From Branchiostoma floridae (Eukaryota; Chordata; Leptocardii; Amphioxiformes; Branchiostomatidae), in NCBI RefSeq assembly GCF_000003815.2, contig NC_049997.1:14548666-14612665 (forward strand): a DNA stretch of 64,000 nt, written 5' to 3'. A model generated the notes under the pieces. The model saw nothing but the letters and a program-made list of their open reading frames with translations. It had not been told where the DNA came from and made no database searches. A program made the translations under genes and the position numbers. How positions within the stretch are numbered: position 1 is the first letter of the stretch; each line of letters opens with the position of its first letter. Positions 12,592 through 42,972 of the stretch are shown piece by piece.

Positions 12592-14549
12592 GCTTTCTTG
12601 TAATTTTTGTTGTATTTCGCCCTCCTCGGCCACATTATACGTGATAAAAATAATGTAAGTTTCTTTCCATGGACATTGCTGTAAACTATTATGTTAATTT
12701 ATTTAACCACCTACCCGTTTACACTGGACCTCTTGGAACAGCGACTGAGGTCGACAGGGCCATATAGTTAAAATAAACATGATGTAAGTATGTATGTATG
12801 TATGACTATAGTAGCACTTAGGCTTAGGTCCTAATCCTAAAAGAGGCCCTGCCGGGTAGTTCACAGGCTGTATTTTTTTGCGTGGGACACTTTGTGGCTT
12901 CCGGGGTATTTTTGGGCCCGGCAGTACCCCGGGTTGATTTTAAGTCGGACTTAGAATTAACCGGGACGCGTTAACAAATAGATACCGTGACCTTCCCGTG
13001 TACGTGATACACCGAGGGGTATCTCCCGGTATCCAGCTGTCTATTGGGGCAAAAATGTGTTTCTTCAGAACCCGGCCGGGGCTGCATCAAGACAGCAGTT
13101 TTACTTCGCCTGCTTTGCAATTTAAAATATGGATACTACTAGAGTTCTTTAAAAACAACATGTAACTCTTTATAAAATCTATCATAGAATATATGTACAG
13201 CAGAACACATGTCTAACAAGTCGTCTCTTTTTTTGCTTGTCCTGTCATAGAATTGAAGTACCAAACAAACGTACTCAATGTTATTTTGCAAAAGCACTGA
13301 GACTTCCACATATTCTTTCATTTGTCTGTTTGTTATGTTTCTCTTTGGACACACTACATTTAGTACTTATCTATGTTCGCATTATGATCTTTATTAGGGT
13401 GAATAATTGTAAATAACCTTTGATAGCAAATGATACGTATTTGCAATGATATATAACTTTATACAACCTATACTAATTTATTGATTGAAAAGGTCATGAT
13501 TTATTGTTATTTGCATGTCGTGGTAGTTTGATCAAACTGTTCCATGTTATACTGTGATTTATTACATAATTATCTATTCTCGATTTGTCTGTCGAAAAAT
13601 TGTAAAACATAGTGAAAATGTGTAAATAGTCTTATGGAACCGTTATCTTTAACTTCTTGATTAGGAAAATAGCGGTAGAATTATCCAGCTAACTTTTTGC
13701 ATTATAGTTATATAATTAATTACGCGAATCACTGTTTAATTCTGTTGCTATTGTTACTTGAAACATATAGAAATAAATCTTTAAGAAAAATGACTAATGG
13801 AACTTTGGAACTTTATTCCTTTGCTTTCAGACAGAATATGTCCATAGCAACGTAACCAACATAAAATATAACGACCACAATGATAAAAGAAACAATATGA
13901 AAACAATAATAAAAGTACTACAATGACAGACGGAAACATTATGAGAAACAATAGTAAAAACAATAAGATACAATGACGACCTACATAAAGTTAAACATTT
14001 ACGGGGCCTTCATCAGTTTCTTTTCTCTCATAACGATTGCTAACTGAAACATACTCCTCACGTCACAAGCTATCTGTCACCAAACAATAAATTCTTTTAA
14101 AAAAAGCTGTGCCTTGCCGCGTATCTTATGTTATTTTGGTAAGTTAGACTAGATTCTACGCTTTAAAAATTCCGAGTTCCACATGTCGCCCCCCTCCCAC
14201 CCAAGTTCCTACATACGGAAAGCTTTGGTGACTTCTCCAGGTGCCAATCCAGTCTCAAATCTTCTTTTCACACAATACAAGCTCTATCAAGGACATTCAT
14301 AGTCACAAATGTCTTTAAAAGGACTAAATGTACTTACCTGGCTAAGAGCGACACCTAGCAACTTCAGTAGGAAATGCAGCGAAAATCACCGAGTGTTTTA
14401 CCTCATTATTATAATTTATGTCAGATGAATTATTGGCACATTAAACAGATTTTGTAAAACATTTTGACCCACAATGAATATGCATTATTTTTTATTACAA
14501 ATTAAGTTCCTTCTGATGCAATTTGTGATATATCTTTCTATAAACATGG
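12592..14549 (+). other. Polycystin 3' UTR and AT-rich intergenic DNA
   Basis: Non-coding. A plausible poly(A) signal AATAAA occurs at 12772-12777, about 180 bases after the stop codon, followed by a short TATG microsatellite near 12786-12803. The rest is AT-rich sequence with no supportable exon. Short open frames here (for example 13139-13354) have no recognisable domain. Confidence 0.5.
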
Positions 14550-16911
14550 TGAGTTAAAGCGTAGATTTATTACGCTGGACCACATACAGTAACATGCGTC
14601 TAGAAGACCTGAAGGTGTTTCAAGAAGCTCTTGATGCTGGAGAACTTTCCTCCAGCCAGAAGTTTGGGGTTTTGACACTGTTGCCAAAGAAGGGAGACGA
14701 ATTGGACCCCAAGAACAGGAGACCAATCTCCCTCCTAAACACCGACTACAAAATTTTGACTAAAGTTCTTAATAACCGCCTTCAGTCTGTAATAGCGTCG
14801 GTGTTGCACCCGGACCAAACCTGTGGTGTACCAGGAAGGTCGATCCAGTGCAACCTCCGACTCACACGAGACATAGTTGTTTACGCAAATAACAATAACA
14901 TCGAATGTGCTATTGTCTCCCTTGATCAAGCAAAAGCCTTTGACCGTGTCAACATCTCCTTTCTACAACAGACTCTCGCACGAATGGGATTTGGACCTTC
15001 CTTTCGGAAGTGGGTTTCAATACTTTACAACGACATCTCCAGTTCCGTTTTGGTGAATGGCTCCCTGTCGTCTCCCTTCGCCCTAACAAGGGGAGTGCGG
15101 CAGGGATGCCCACTTTCGCCACTGTTGTATGCAATCTCTCTTGAGCCGTTTGCGGCGACAGTCCGCAAAGACTCTGAGGTGCATGGAGTAAAACTCCCAG
15201 GCGGCTACGAAGCCAAAATGTCTCTGTATGCAGATGATAACTCTGCCTTCCTGACATCAGACGACTCTATCGTCAGGCTGTTTGACCTTGTCGGGCTGTA
15301 CAACAGAGGCTCAGGCTCAATGTTGAACCTAGACAAGTGTGAGGGGTTATGGCTGGGGAAATGGAGAAATAGACCAGACACCCCTGTACAAATAAAATGG
15401 ACATCTGGGTCCATCCGTCTGCTTGGTGGGGTCTTTGGCAACATTGACATGCCCCTAACCAACTGGAAGGAAGGTAAACGCAAATTTGTTGAAACCTTAC
15501 AAGGATGGGGAGCCAGATCCCTCTCCTTTACAGGCAAAGTGACAGTGGCAAACTCTCTAGCCACCGCCAAACTGTGGTACCTGGCGTCGGTGTTCACCCC
15601 TCCTGATTCGGTCATGAAGGAAATCAATACCGCACTGTTCGCCTTTTTCTGGGACAAAAAGCGTGAGATGATCAGCCGAAATACCATCTACCTTCCTCCT
15701 CAGAAGGGCGGCTGGGGCCTAATCGACATAGCAAAGAAGGCAAAATGTCTGTACAGTCGGCCTTTCTCGGACATCATGTCCCAGGAAGACTTACCTTGGG
15801 TGCAGCTCGCCAGGTACTGGCTCGGTATTTTCATTAGACGTTTCGACCCGTCAACATGGTCCAATAACATGCCCCACTCCCCGAATGCCCCTCCCCACTA
15901 CAAAGCTCTACAGTCCCTGGTATCTGAACTCGTAGAGGCATCCCCCTCTAAAAAGTGGGACCCCGGGTGCACTACGCGGTCTCTATACGACAGCCTTCTA
16001 AAGAAGGATGCTCACATTCCAAGCGTCTGTCTTAACAAGCGTTCTGTTCCCTGGCCATTAACCTTCCAATCTGTTCAACACCCACTCCTGGAGAACAAAC
16101 TGAAGGACACTGCATGGCTGGTTGCACACCATGCCCTCAAAACGAATGCCCTGCTCTGCTCGAACTGGGGTTACATTCGCTCGGGAACTTGTCCAAGGCA
16201 GAATTGTAAAGGCCACGAAACTGTAGAGCACGCCATGTGGTACTGCAGCGAAGTGCTGCTAACATGGACTTGGGTGGAGGGTTTTCTCAGGAGGTGGGTC
16301 ATGTCAGACTTCCGAATAAATAAACAGATGGTTATCTATGGCATCCTGCCACCCTCATGGAAAAAATGCAAGATAGATGCTATCACCTACACCCTGGCCG
16401 TCGCGAGGAAACGCATATGGTCCTCACGTTGTGAAGCACTCTTTGACAAGACCTTTTCGACTCATGTCGAGATGGTCCCATACATCAAGGAGTGCCTCCG
16501 CTCAAGAATAAAGCTTGACTTTGTACGTCTGAACGAAACAACGTTTATGTCTCTGTGGTGCTCAGTGCAGTGGGCGAGGGTCGACGGGGGAAAACTGCGA
16601 CTACGCTTTTAATCCCCTGCTTCCCCCCTGTAGTCGTATCAGTCTGGTATGAACTGTCTGTCTTGTACGTTTCGTATGTCTTTTTTATTTGGATGTGTCA
16701 AGTTGGCAGGAGTGGGTTGGTGGGAGCTCGGCGGACAAGTAACCTGTTGTGGGTAGCTTGACACATCCCTTTTTCTTTCCTTCTTCTCTTGTATGTTCTT
16801 TGAAATGATGTAAAAAAAAAAAATGAAAACAGTGAAAAAACGTCTTGTCTCTCTTGTCTAGTTTTCTTTCTTTTTTGATTTTGTTATACCCCCATTAAAA
16901 ACGGGCCTTTG
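14550..16911 (+). mobile_element. Tx1-like non-LTR retrotransposon, copy 1 (5' truncated)
   Basis: The element contains the 3' part of ORF2 (14594-16612) and a 3' UTR. The UTR has a perfect 12-bp stem, GGATGTGTCAAG at 16691-16702 with CTTGACACATCC at 16757-16768. It ends around GGGCCTTTG (16903-16911) after an ATACCC motif, forming a small CCC/GGG terminal hairpin. The 5' end is abrupt and lacks ORF1 and the endonuclease, typical of 5' truncation during target-primed reverse transcription. It abuts copy 2 directly. Confidence 0.8.
14594..16612 (+). CDS. Tx1-like LINE ORF2 fragment: reverse transcriptase and C-terminal zinc knuckle
   Basis: A 672-residue open frame. Reverse-transcriptase motifs appear in order: RPISLLNTDYKILTKVLNNR, GVPGRSIQCNL, SLDQAKAFDRVN (motif A Asp), GVRQGCPLSPLLYAISLEP (motif B) and LYADDNSAF (YADD active site, about residues 213-216). 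The C-terminal region has a Cys/His knuckle (CPRQNCKGHETVEHAMWYC). The RPISLLNTDYKI...LxxVL signature and the knuckle resemble the Tx1 group of the L1 lineage. The apurinic-like endonuclease expected upstream is absent, so the frame starts within the RT. No internal stops, so the insertion is relatively young or under recent constraint. Confidence 0.88.
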   Translation: MRLEDLKVFQEALDAGELSSSQKFGVLTLLPKKGDELDPKNRRPISLLNTDYKILTKVLNNRLQSVIASVLHPDQTCGVPGRSIQCNLRLTRDIVVYANNNNIECAIVSLDQAKAFDRVNISFLQQTLARMGFGPSFRKWVSILYNDISSSVLVNGSLSSPFALTRGVRQGCPLSPLLYAISLEPFAATVRKDSEVHGVKLPGGYEAKMSLYADDNSAFLTSDDSIVRLFDLVGLYNRGSGSMLNLDKCEGLWLGKWRNRPDTPVQIKWTSGSIRLLGGVFGNIDMPLTNWKEGKRKFVETLQGWGARSLSFTGKVTVANSLATAKLWYLASVFTPPDSVMKEINTALFAFFWDKKREMISRNTIYLPPQKGGWGLIDIAKKAKCLYSRPFSDIMSQEDLPWVQLARYWLGIFIRRFDPSTWSNNMPHSPNAPPHYKALQSLVSELVEASPSKKWDPGCTTRSLYDSLLKKDAHIPSVCLNKRSVPWPLTFQSVQHPLLENKLKDTAWLVAHHALKTNALLCSNWGYIRSGTCPRQNCKGHETVEHAMWYCSEVLLTWTWVEGFLRRWVMSDFRINKQMVIYGILPPSWKKCKIDAITYTLAVARKRIWSSRCEALFDKTFSTHVEMVPYIKECLRSRIKLDFVRLNETTFMSLWCSVQWARVDGGKLRLRF

Positions 16912-18970
16912 TTAATATGAATAACTTTGACTGTGCGATCATTTCTCTGGATCAGGCCAAGGCCTTTGATAGAGTGAATATTGATTTTCTTCACTTGACT
17001 CTTGCGAAGATGGGTTTTGGCCCGGTTTTTCGCAAATGGGTTGCTATATTGTACCACAACATTACCAGTGCTGTTCTCGTCAATGGGTCGCTATCATCTT
17101 CTTTTTCTCTCTCAAGAGGTGTTCGGCAGGGGTGCCCTATGTCACCCCTGCTGTACGCAATTTCTTTGGAGCCATTTGCCGCTACAGTAAGGGCCGACGC
17201 TGCGATTCACGGCCTCAGGTTGCCTGGTGGCCGTGAAGTTAAGATCTCGCAGTATGCGGACGATAACTCGGCTATTGTTACAACCGATGAGTCGATCCGC
17301 CGGCTCTTTGCTGTTATTGACATGTATAACAGAGGTTCCGGGTCTCTTTTAAATCTTGACAAATGTATGGGTCTCTGGCTAGGTAGTTGGAGGAAAAGAC
17401 TCGATTGTCCGAAGAATTTTAAATGGACATCTGTATCCATACGTTTATTGGGAGGTACTTTTGGAAGTGTTAATATGCCTTTAGTCAACTGGAGGGAGAG
17501 GCAAGCTAAGTTTGAAGCGGTTCTGCGAAGGTGGGACAGCTTCTCTTTATCCTTCGCTGGCAAGGTTGTCGTCGTTAATAACCTTGCTTTATCTACTTTG
17601 TGGTATATTGCTCCTGTATTTTCTCCTCCCGAGTCAGTCGTCAAGGACATTACGAGAGCCGTCTTTAAGTTTTTCTGGAGTTCTCGTGCAGAACTGGTCT
17701 CTAGAAAGACAGTTATGCTACCTTTGGACAAAGGTGGATGGGATCTCATTGATTTTGGAGTGAAGGCCAATTGTTTTTATTGTCGGCCGTTTACCAATAT
17801 TCTTGACCGGCCGGATCTTCCATGGGTCCAGTTGGCAAAATATTGGCTGGGTTTTTTTGCCCGTCGTTTTGAACCATCATCGTGGTCTAACAGTTCCCCC
17901 CACTCTCCTGAGGCTCCACCTCACTATTCTTTGATGCGGAAGCTCACCTTGGAATTTGTTAATGCTTCTGCTTCGAAGACTTGGGACAAGATATGCACCG
18001 TGCAGTCTTTGTACAAATCTGCCATTTTAGCTCGTTCTCATACCCCTTCCGCTTGTTTTTTAGAGCGGGGTGTTGATTGGTCACTTGTTTTTTCAACGGT
18101 GCATAACACTCTCCTTGAGAATAACCTAAAGGAGCTTTCCTGGAAGGTCGCACATGGGGCTCTCAAAACCAACTACTTGACTTGTTCGATTTGGCACAGA
18201 ACTCCTTCCCCTCTTTGTCCGAGGAGAAACTGTAGAGATACGGAGACCATTACCCATGCCATCTGGTCTTGTGGCGAGGTGCTCCTGACCTGGACTTGGG
18301 TCGAAGGGTTCATTAGGCGATGGGTGGTCTCTAGTTTTCGTGTTTCTCGCGCGGTCGCTCTCTATGGTGTTATGTCGTCTACCCTGAAGAAGTGTAAGAG
18401 AGATGTCTGCACCTACATTTTGGCCGTCGCTCGGTCTAAGATTTGGTGGTCCAGGTGTCAGGCTCTCTTTGACAATAATTTCGTATCTCACATTGAGCTG
18501 GTGTCTCTAATCAAGGAGGCTCTTAGGTTTAAACTTAAGATGGAGTTTGTTCGACTTGGTTCTGAAAGTTTCTTGGCTGAGTGGTGCCAATCTGTTAGAT
18601 GGGCAAGTGTGCGGACGGGAGTTTTGGTTCTACGTTTTTAGAGTCCTTGTCGTAGTAGTCTTTGTTTGGTGCTACAGTCTGTCTTTGCTATTGGTGGATT
18701 GTCTGTTAGATGTTCAGTGTGTGTGGTCAGTCCTTCACTATGGTGTTCTCCTTCTACTCTCTAGTCCTCTTTATAATTTCCAGTTTGCTTTGATGTGTCG
18801 TTTCTTGGCAGAAGGGTGGGCGGGTGCAAGTCTGCCTCGTGTGGAATGGCACATCCTTTTTCTTTATTTCCATTCATGAGTTGTTTCTTCTTATATTATG
18901 ATGGTTTTCAGTTTGGTCTCTGTCTGTATTACTAAAACTGTTTGTATACCCAAAATAACAAAGGGCCTTT
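16912..18970 (+). mobile_element. Tx1-like non-LTR retrotransposon, copy 2 (5' truncated)
   Basis: It begins immediately after the 3' end of copy 1, at a point homologous to about residue 98 of the copy-1 frame. Its 3' UTR carries the same architecture: stem arms GATGTGTC (18792-18799) and GGCACATC (18848-18855, one G-U pair replacing a Watson-Crick pair), then ATACCC...GGGCCTTTG. Beyond it are degenerate GGGCYTTTGGAA-like tail repeats to about 18990. The two copies differ at many codons and in codon usage (copy 2 is much T-richer), so they are different subfamilies and not a recent tandem duplication. Confidence 0.8.
16917..18641 (+). CDS. Tx1-like LINE ORF2 fragment, divergent second copy
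   Basis: A 574-residue open frame starting just before motif A (SLDQAKAFDRVN). It has motif B (GVRQGCPMSPLLYAISLEP) and the active site QYADDNSAI. The thumb and C-terminal region keep the Cys/His knuckle (CPRRNCRDTETITHAIWSC). The N-terminal fingers of the RT are missing because of truncation, so this protein could not function alone. The frame has no stop before the normal terminus (WAS...LVLRF). Confidence 0.86.
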   Translation: MNNFDCAIISLDQAKAFDRVNIDFLHLTLAKMGFGPVFRKWVAILYHNITSAVLVNGSLSSSFSLSRGVRQGCPMSPLLYAISLEPFAATVRADAAIHGLRLPGGREVKISQYADDNSAIVTTDESIRRLFAVIDMYNRGSGSLLNLDKCMGLWLGSWRKRLDCPKNFKWTSVSIRLLGGTFGSVNMPLVNWRERQAKFEAVLRRWDSFSLSFAGKVVVVNNLALSTLWYIAPVFSPPESVVKDITRAVFKFFWSSRAELVSRKTVMLPLDKGGWDLIDFGVKANCFYCRPFTNILDRPDLPWVQLAKYWLGFFARRFEPSSWSNSSPHSPEAPPHYSLMRKLTLEFVNASASKTWDKICTVQSLYKSAILARSHTPSACFLERGVDWSLVFSTVHNTLLENNLKELSWKVAHGALKTNYLTCSIWHRTPSPLCPRRNCRDTETITHAIWSCGEVLLTWTWVEGFIRRWVVSSFRVSRAVALYGVMSSTLKKCKRDVCTYILAVARSKIWWSRCQALFDNNFVSHIELVSLIKEALRFKLKMEFVRLGSESFLAEWCQSVRWASVRTGVLVLRF

Positions 18971-20550
18971 GGAAGGGGCTTTGGAAGGGCTGGGTTAACA
19001 GGTCCGTCCATCCATGGAAGAAAGCTGGCGGCAAGGCAAAAAATTTAGCAAGTGGGGTTCGAAACTACGATCTACGGAAGATAGGTACCGTGCTATAGAC
19101 CGCTCGGCCACGCTGGCTCGATTACGCAATAGCACGTATAGAAGGGCTATTTGGTTAAAGTGACCGCTACGCACCGGCAAAAATGAAATCTCACGCAACA
19201 AAAAGGACCTCTTACTAAATAAACTACTAAGTCCTCTTTTGAGTGTTTCTGAAATGAACTAACACTCAGGACTGCATGTTTGAGAAAAAGGTTTATTTTC
19301 TGACCAGAGATGTCCAATACTATATCCATCAATTGTAACATCTGGAACATTTTTTCATATTGTTAATAATAATTACATGTATATCTCGATGCAATCTGAC
19401 GCAAAGCTGGAGAAAATAGGTAAATGTGGCACGTGACATACTTCATAAACATTTGAGTACTACTCTCTGGCAGGTGTGAATTTTTTGCTAACTGTACATT
19501 TTATTTATTATTCATGATGTATGTTAGACTGCAATTTGTTCTTAAGTATCATTATACATAAGTAAACTAAAAGGAATCTATTAAAACTTAATATTGATAC
19601 TTTTCTTTCCCAGCAAATTGCTGCTGCATTTACCACTAGAATTGTCCTAATTTGGTTAAGAACAATGTTTTTATTCAAAGAAAGCAGCAGCAAAGATTGC
19701 AACAACAAAATCATGAGGAAAAACTAAATGCTACTCGGGAAGGGATGGCAACTTTCCCTGATTCGTTAGCTCATACGGAAGCATCACTTCAGAATAAGCA
19801 GCGCATTGTGGGTAATATGTCAAAGGTGAATGCCCCTAGACATTAACAAAACATGTCTGGACATAGTATTAACATCCTCTAGACAAGAACTGCTTTACAA
19901 GTCGGGGGCATTCAACTTTGACCTTTCACACATGCATATTTCAATCGGTGAACCAGCCTATATCAAGTTGTGCCTACATAGCAATACAGTGGACCTGTAT
20001 TCGTACATTTTTACTGAAATTACAATAATTCAGATCATAAGATATAGGATAGGGCTTTTCACAATGTGGACAGCTTTAAGCTTAACTCGAGCAAAACCTT
20101 ACTGTAAGGATAGGAATGTACTGTAATTATACTTTTAGCGTAACAACTAGTGAGAAAGTTCTCCAACCCTTGCATAAATGTTACATTGTGATCAAAGTTC
20201 AGGGACTTTAATAACCAAATACAGCTCTCAAATATATGTATTTCAGTCAAAAGTGTACATTTTGTACTACAATATTGTAACTATGTACTTTCCTAATTCA
20301 CCATGCATGCTGCAGAAGTGCAAGGTGGAAGCCTTAGCTGAATTATGACAACAAATGATCTAAGAACTTAGCATACGTTCTTCCCATTAGTTTACAACTT
20401 AAGTATATGTATGTACGTATGTCATAATGTGTTCTGTTACATCTTTTCTTCTTTGGAATATATCGAAAGCATGTGTGCTTCTCTGTACAAATTTTACAAC
20501 ATCATTCTTGACATAGTCCTTTCCATATCTCAGACTTTACGCCGCTGCTA
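18971..20550. other. Intergenic DNA and USP47 3' UTR
   Basis: Contains the tRNA-like sequence at 19047-19118. Going toward lower coordinates it also holds the 3' UTR of the minus-strand USP47 gene. Candidate poly(A) signals on the minus strand are TTTATT (AATAAA in sense) at 19670-19675 and around 19500-19508. Which is used cannot be told from sequence. No other exon is supported. Confidence 0.4.
19047..19118 (-). pseudogene. tRNA-like sequence (degenerate)
   Basis: On the minus strand, a box-A-like GTGGCCGAGCGGTCTA is followed about 40 bases later by a box-B-like GTTTCGAACCCC. The outer ends pair at about five of seven positions. The anticodon and T stems do not fold canonically (a T-T mismatch and an enlarged loop), so this is a tRNA pseudogene or the head of a tRNA-derived SINE of Ser/Leu type. 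It sits about 75 bases past the end of the second Tx1-like copy. Confidence 0.5.
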
Positions 20551-40311
<19,761 letters not shown>

Positions 40312-40492
40312 CTGTAAAAACAGAATTGTAAAGATTGCATTGGTCTGACAGTTCATTCTTGTGACGCTGAAGAAGAGTGATGGATGTCACTCGAAACATC
40401 CGGAAGTAAATCTCTGTTACTCATCCAGTTGATTGAATTGTATTAGAATATTGTTTTACCTGCATGTCTAACCTTCATAGAGCAGGGCTCGA

Positions 40493-40853
40493 AATACTGG
40501 GTGCATGTGCACCCAGGTGCACCCAAAATTGGAACTGTGCACCCAATTTTTTTCAGTGCACAGGGTGCACCCAAATATTTTCTTAGGTTTATGTTTGTAA
40601 AGATATCAAGTATACTAGTATACATCATATTCTTGACATCTAAGTGTTAGAGAGACAATAAAAATGTCTGTCATGTTACTTGTTTAAGAATTTGATAGCT
40701 TGTAACTAAGTTTTGTTATTACTAATATTAGTTGATTGTTTTTTCACATTTTACTTAAATTCAAGTGGTGCACCCCAAAAAATTTTGGTGCACCCAATTT
40801 TTTAAGCTGGGTGCACCCGTGCACCTAATGCCAAAAATGAATTTCGAGCCCTG
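40493..40853. repeat. hAT-like MITE (CAGGGCTC termini), copy 2
   Basis: About 361 bp starting CAGGGCTCGAAATACTGG and ending ATTTCGAGCCCTG, opposite in orientation to the copy at 24774-25084. Flanked by ATAGAG on both sides, a partial target duplication. The interior holds GTGCACCC repeats in both orientations. Confidence 0.75.
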
Positions 40854-41057
40854 ATAGAGATGAACGCATCTGTAAAAACATTCTCAGAGCAATCACAACA
40901 GTGTAGAAATGGCTAAACTCCTGTGGCATCGCCAAAAAAGAAAGACAAGACAAAGGATTACAAACACAGGCATAAACACTTGTTAATCAGTTGAATGAGA
41001 AAAGAAAACAATAGAGTTGACAACAGCATTTATATGCTAATTGGGAAAACAATGGGA

Positions 41058-41365
41058 AGTCCAGTCTTCAACACCCAAACAGAATATCCGGATTGTTGAT
41101 TACATTGTTGAAACACTTTTTTCACATGTTGTAGAGTAACTTGAAACTGCATACAGTATTCTTGCTTTATTTGAGAGAACACAACAATTACATAATAAGT
41201 AATAGATAGATGATGAGCGTGGCTTGATTATGTGAAAGTTGTGTTCTCTCAAATAAAGCAAGAATACTGTATGCAGTTTCAAGTTACTCTACAACATGTG
41301 AAAAAAGTGTTTCAACAGTGTAATCAACAATCCGGATATTCTGTTTGGGTGTTGAAGACTGGACT
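41058..41365. repeat. 128-bp near-perfect inverted repeat ending at an assembly gap
   Basis: Arm 41058-41185 is the reverse complement of 41238-41365 with one mismatch, around a 52-bp spacer. The right arm ends exactly where the N run starts, so the palindrome may be longer, or may be a false join of a sequence with its own reverse strand. Confidence 0.9.
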
Positions 41366-41465
41366 NNNNNNNNNNNNNNNNNNNNNNNNNNNNNNNNNNN
41401 NNNNNNNNNNNNNNNNNNNNNNNNNNNNNNNNNNNNNNNNNNNNNNNNNNNNNNNNNNNNNNNNN
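41366..41465. other. Assembly gap (100 N)
   Basis: Exactly 100 unknown bases, the conventional size for a gap of unknown length. It could hide the 5' end or first exon of USP47. Confidence 1.
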
Positions 41466-41730
41466 AGCCCATCATCTACCTATTTTAGAACATGGCCACT
41501 ACCCCGAAGATATTTTTCAAGATGAATCAATCAGGATATCACATTATATTCAAAGTGTGTTAGAGTTACCTCTCATCAAAGAGGTGGAAAAGGGGACCTC
41601 CTTGCTCTCATGGATAGAGAATTTATTGATCAATGGAATCTGTTCATGGTGTTTTATGGCATGGCGGTGGGTGGCCATCTCCATCTAGTCTGTTCCATGT
41701 GAAACTTCAGTCTACACCCAGCCACAGGCG
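41466..41730. other. Unassigned sequence between gap and TIR element
   Basis: Starts directly after the gap. One frame stays open for about 75 codons (containing EDIFQDESIRISHYIQSVLE) but has no start, clear splice signal or recognisable domain, so it is left unassigned. Confidence 0.3.
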
Positions 41731-41739
41731 GGGAAGGAT

Positions 41740-42740
41740 TAATCTCCAAGCAGATCTTGCTGTGGCAAATGGGAAGGAGTTTAGCCGGCAGAGGAGTTAT
41801 TGGCCACAGCGAAGATCTGCCGCAGAACGGAACCGCTCAAAGGCAGCGGGAGGAGCGATCTTTTCAGAAACGTGTTTCTGCTCCTCCTAGTATCCACTTA
41901 CCTCCAACGTGCAAATTGGCTAAATTTGGCCAGGATTATCGTTTTACAACCCTTCCGAGCCAGTATCTGGGACAAACGCGGCGAGCCGCGCCAGTTCACA
42001 GCGGGGGCTTCCCCCCGAAACCGCTGGAGCAGACTGCATCACAGCGCACCAAGACAACGTATCGACATATGAAATTATCAGTTGTACACAAATAACAAGT
42101 TATTATCTAGTTGTTACTTGTATATATTTTGCAATAAAAGCTGCGTTTTAACTAAACACTTCCTTTATCATTTTTTCATGTCTGCAACTTCAAATCTTTA
42201 CCGATCATATACGCTTGGATTTGACGGACAGACATCGGCGTGTAAAAACGTAGACAGAACTTGAAATTTTGGAAAGGTATCCACATAATCAGCACGTGCA
42301 TTTTCAGCAAAGCCGATTTGAAATTATTTCTAACGGCGTCCGGTGCATTCTCAGACAAACAAACGGGCGCCGTGGCTTCATGAAACGTTGGGGGAAATCG
42401 ACGTCAGCGCCCCCCTCCCCACTGCACTTGCGTCCTGTCGCATCGTGCTGACGCGTTTTGCTGTTGTTTTCCTCCAGTACGTAGTCAGTTATTGACACCA
42501 AAGAAGCAAAGAAATCCCCAGATGTCACAGAAAACACAATGAACTCTTACAGCCGACCCGTGACGGGATCCCTGGCCCCGCACGCCCGGGGCAATTCGCA
42601 CCTTCTTCCTAACGCAGTTTAATTGCCTGATAATATCCTTTGAGCGGTTCCGTTCTGCGGCAGATCTTCGCTGTGGCCAATAACTCCTCTGCCGGCTAAA
42701 CTCCTTCCCATTTGCCACAGCAAGATCTGCTTGGAGATTA
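41740..42740. mobile_element. 1001-bp TIR element, TARTCTCC family (largest copy)
   Basis: Terminal inverted repeats of 104 bp (41740-41843 and 42637-42740), read as identical, start TAATCTCCAAGCAGATC. They are flanked by the 9-bp target duplication GGGAAGGAT at 41731-41739 and 42741-42749. The interior has no convincing transposase frame. Long TIRs with a 9-bp duplication point to a Mutator-like non-autonomous element. Short open frames inside it (for example 41757-42095) are not treated as genes. Confidence 0.9.
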
Positions 42741-42841
42741 GGGAAGGATCTGGTACGGCTAAACTGAATTTTAACCGGCTTTGACTTGAACTTTCAATGA
42801 CTGGACTGACCGACTAGCCTGGGGCTCCACTTTGCAGACCG

Positions 42842-42972
42842 GTATAAGGAACATCTTGACCTTGAGAGTCAAGTGGGTTGTCACAGCTTTCCATCATTCA
42901 GCCAAACGGACTAAAATCTAACGTTACATCATCATGGCAAGCATATTTGAACTGGGATTTCTGATCATGAAC
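42842..42972 (+). promoter_or_regulatory. Possible TATA promoter and first exon (weak)
   Basis: A TATAAGG at about 42842 lies 90 bases before an ATG at 42932 that opens MASIFELGFLIMN and then meets a consensus donor (GTGAGTTA). The short hydrophobic peptide could start a signal sequence. No downstream exon could be linked to it before RPL10A, so this is only a suggestion. Confidence 0.2.

Noticed and set aside
17207-17770. 187-codon minus-strand frame
   Set aside because: Antisense shadow of the Tx1-like reverse transcriptase; no domain of its own. The same holds for 15205-15687.
41232-41525. Open frame crossing the N run
   Set aside because: It is open only because N codons are not stops; no evidence on either side.
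41757-42095. 112-codon frame as a possible transposase
   Set aside because: It starts inside the left terminal inverted repeat and shows no catalytic motif.
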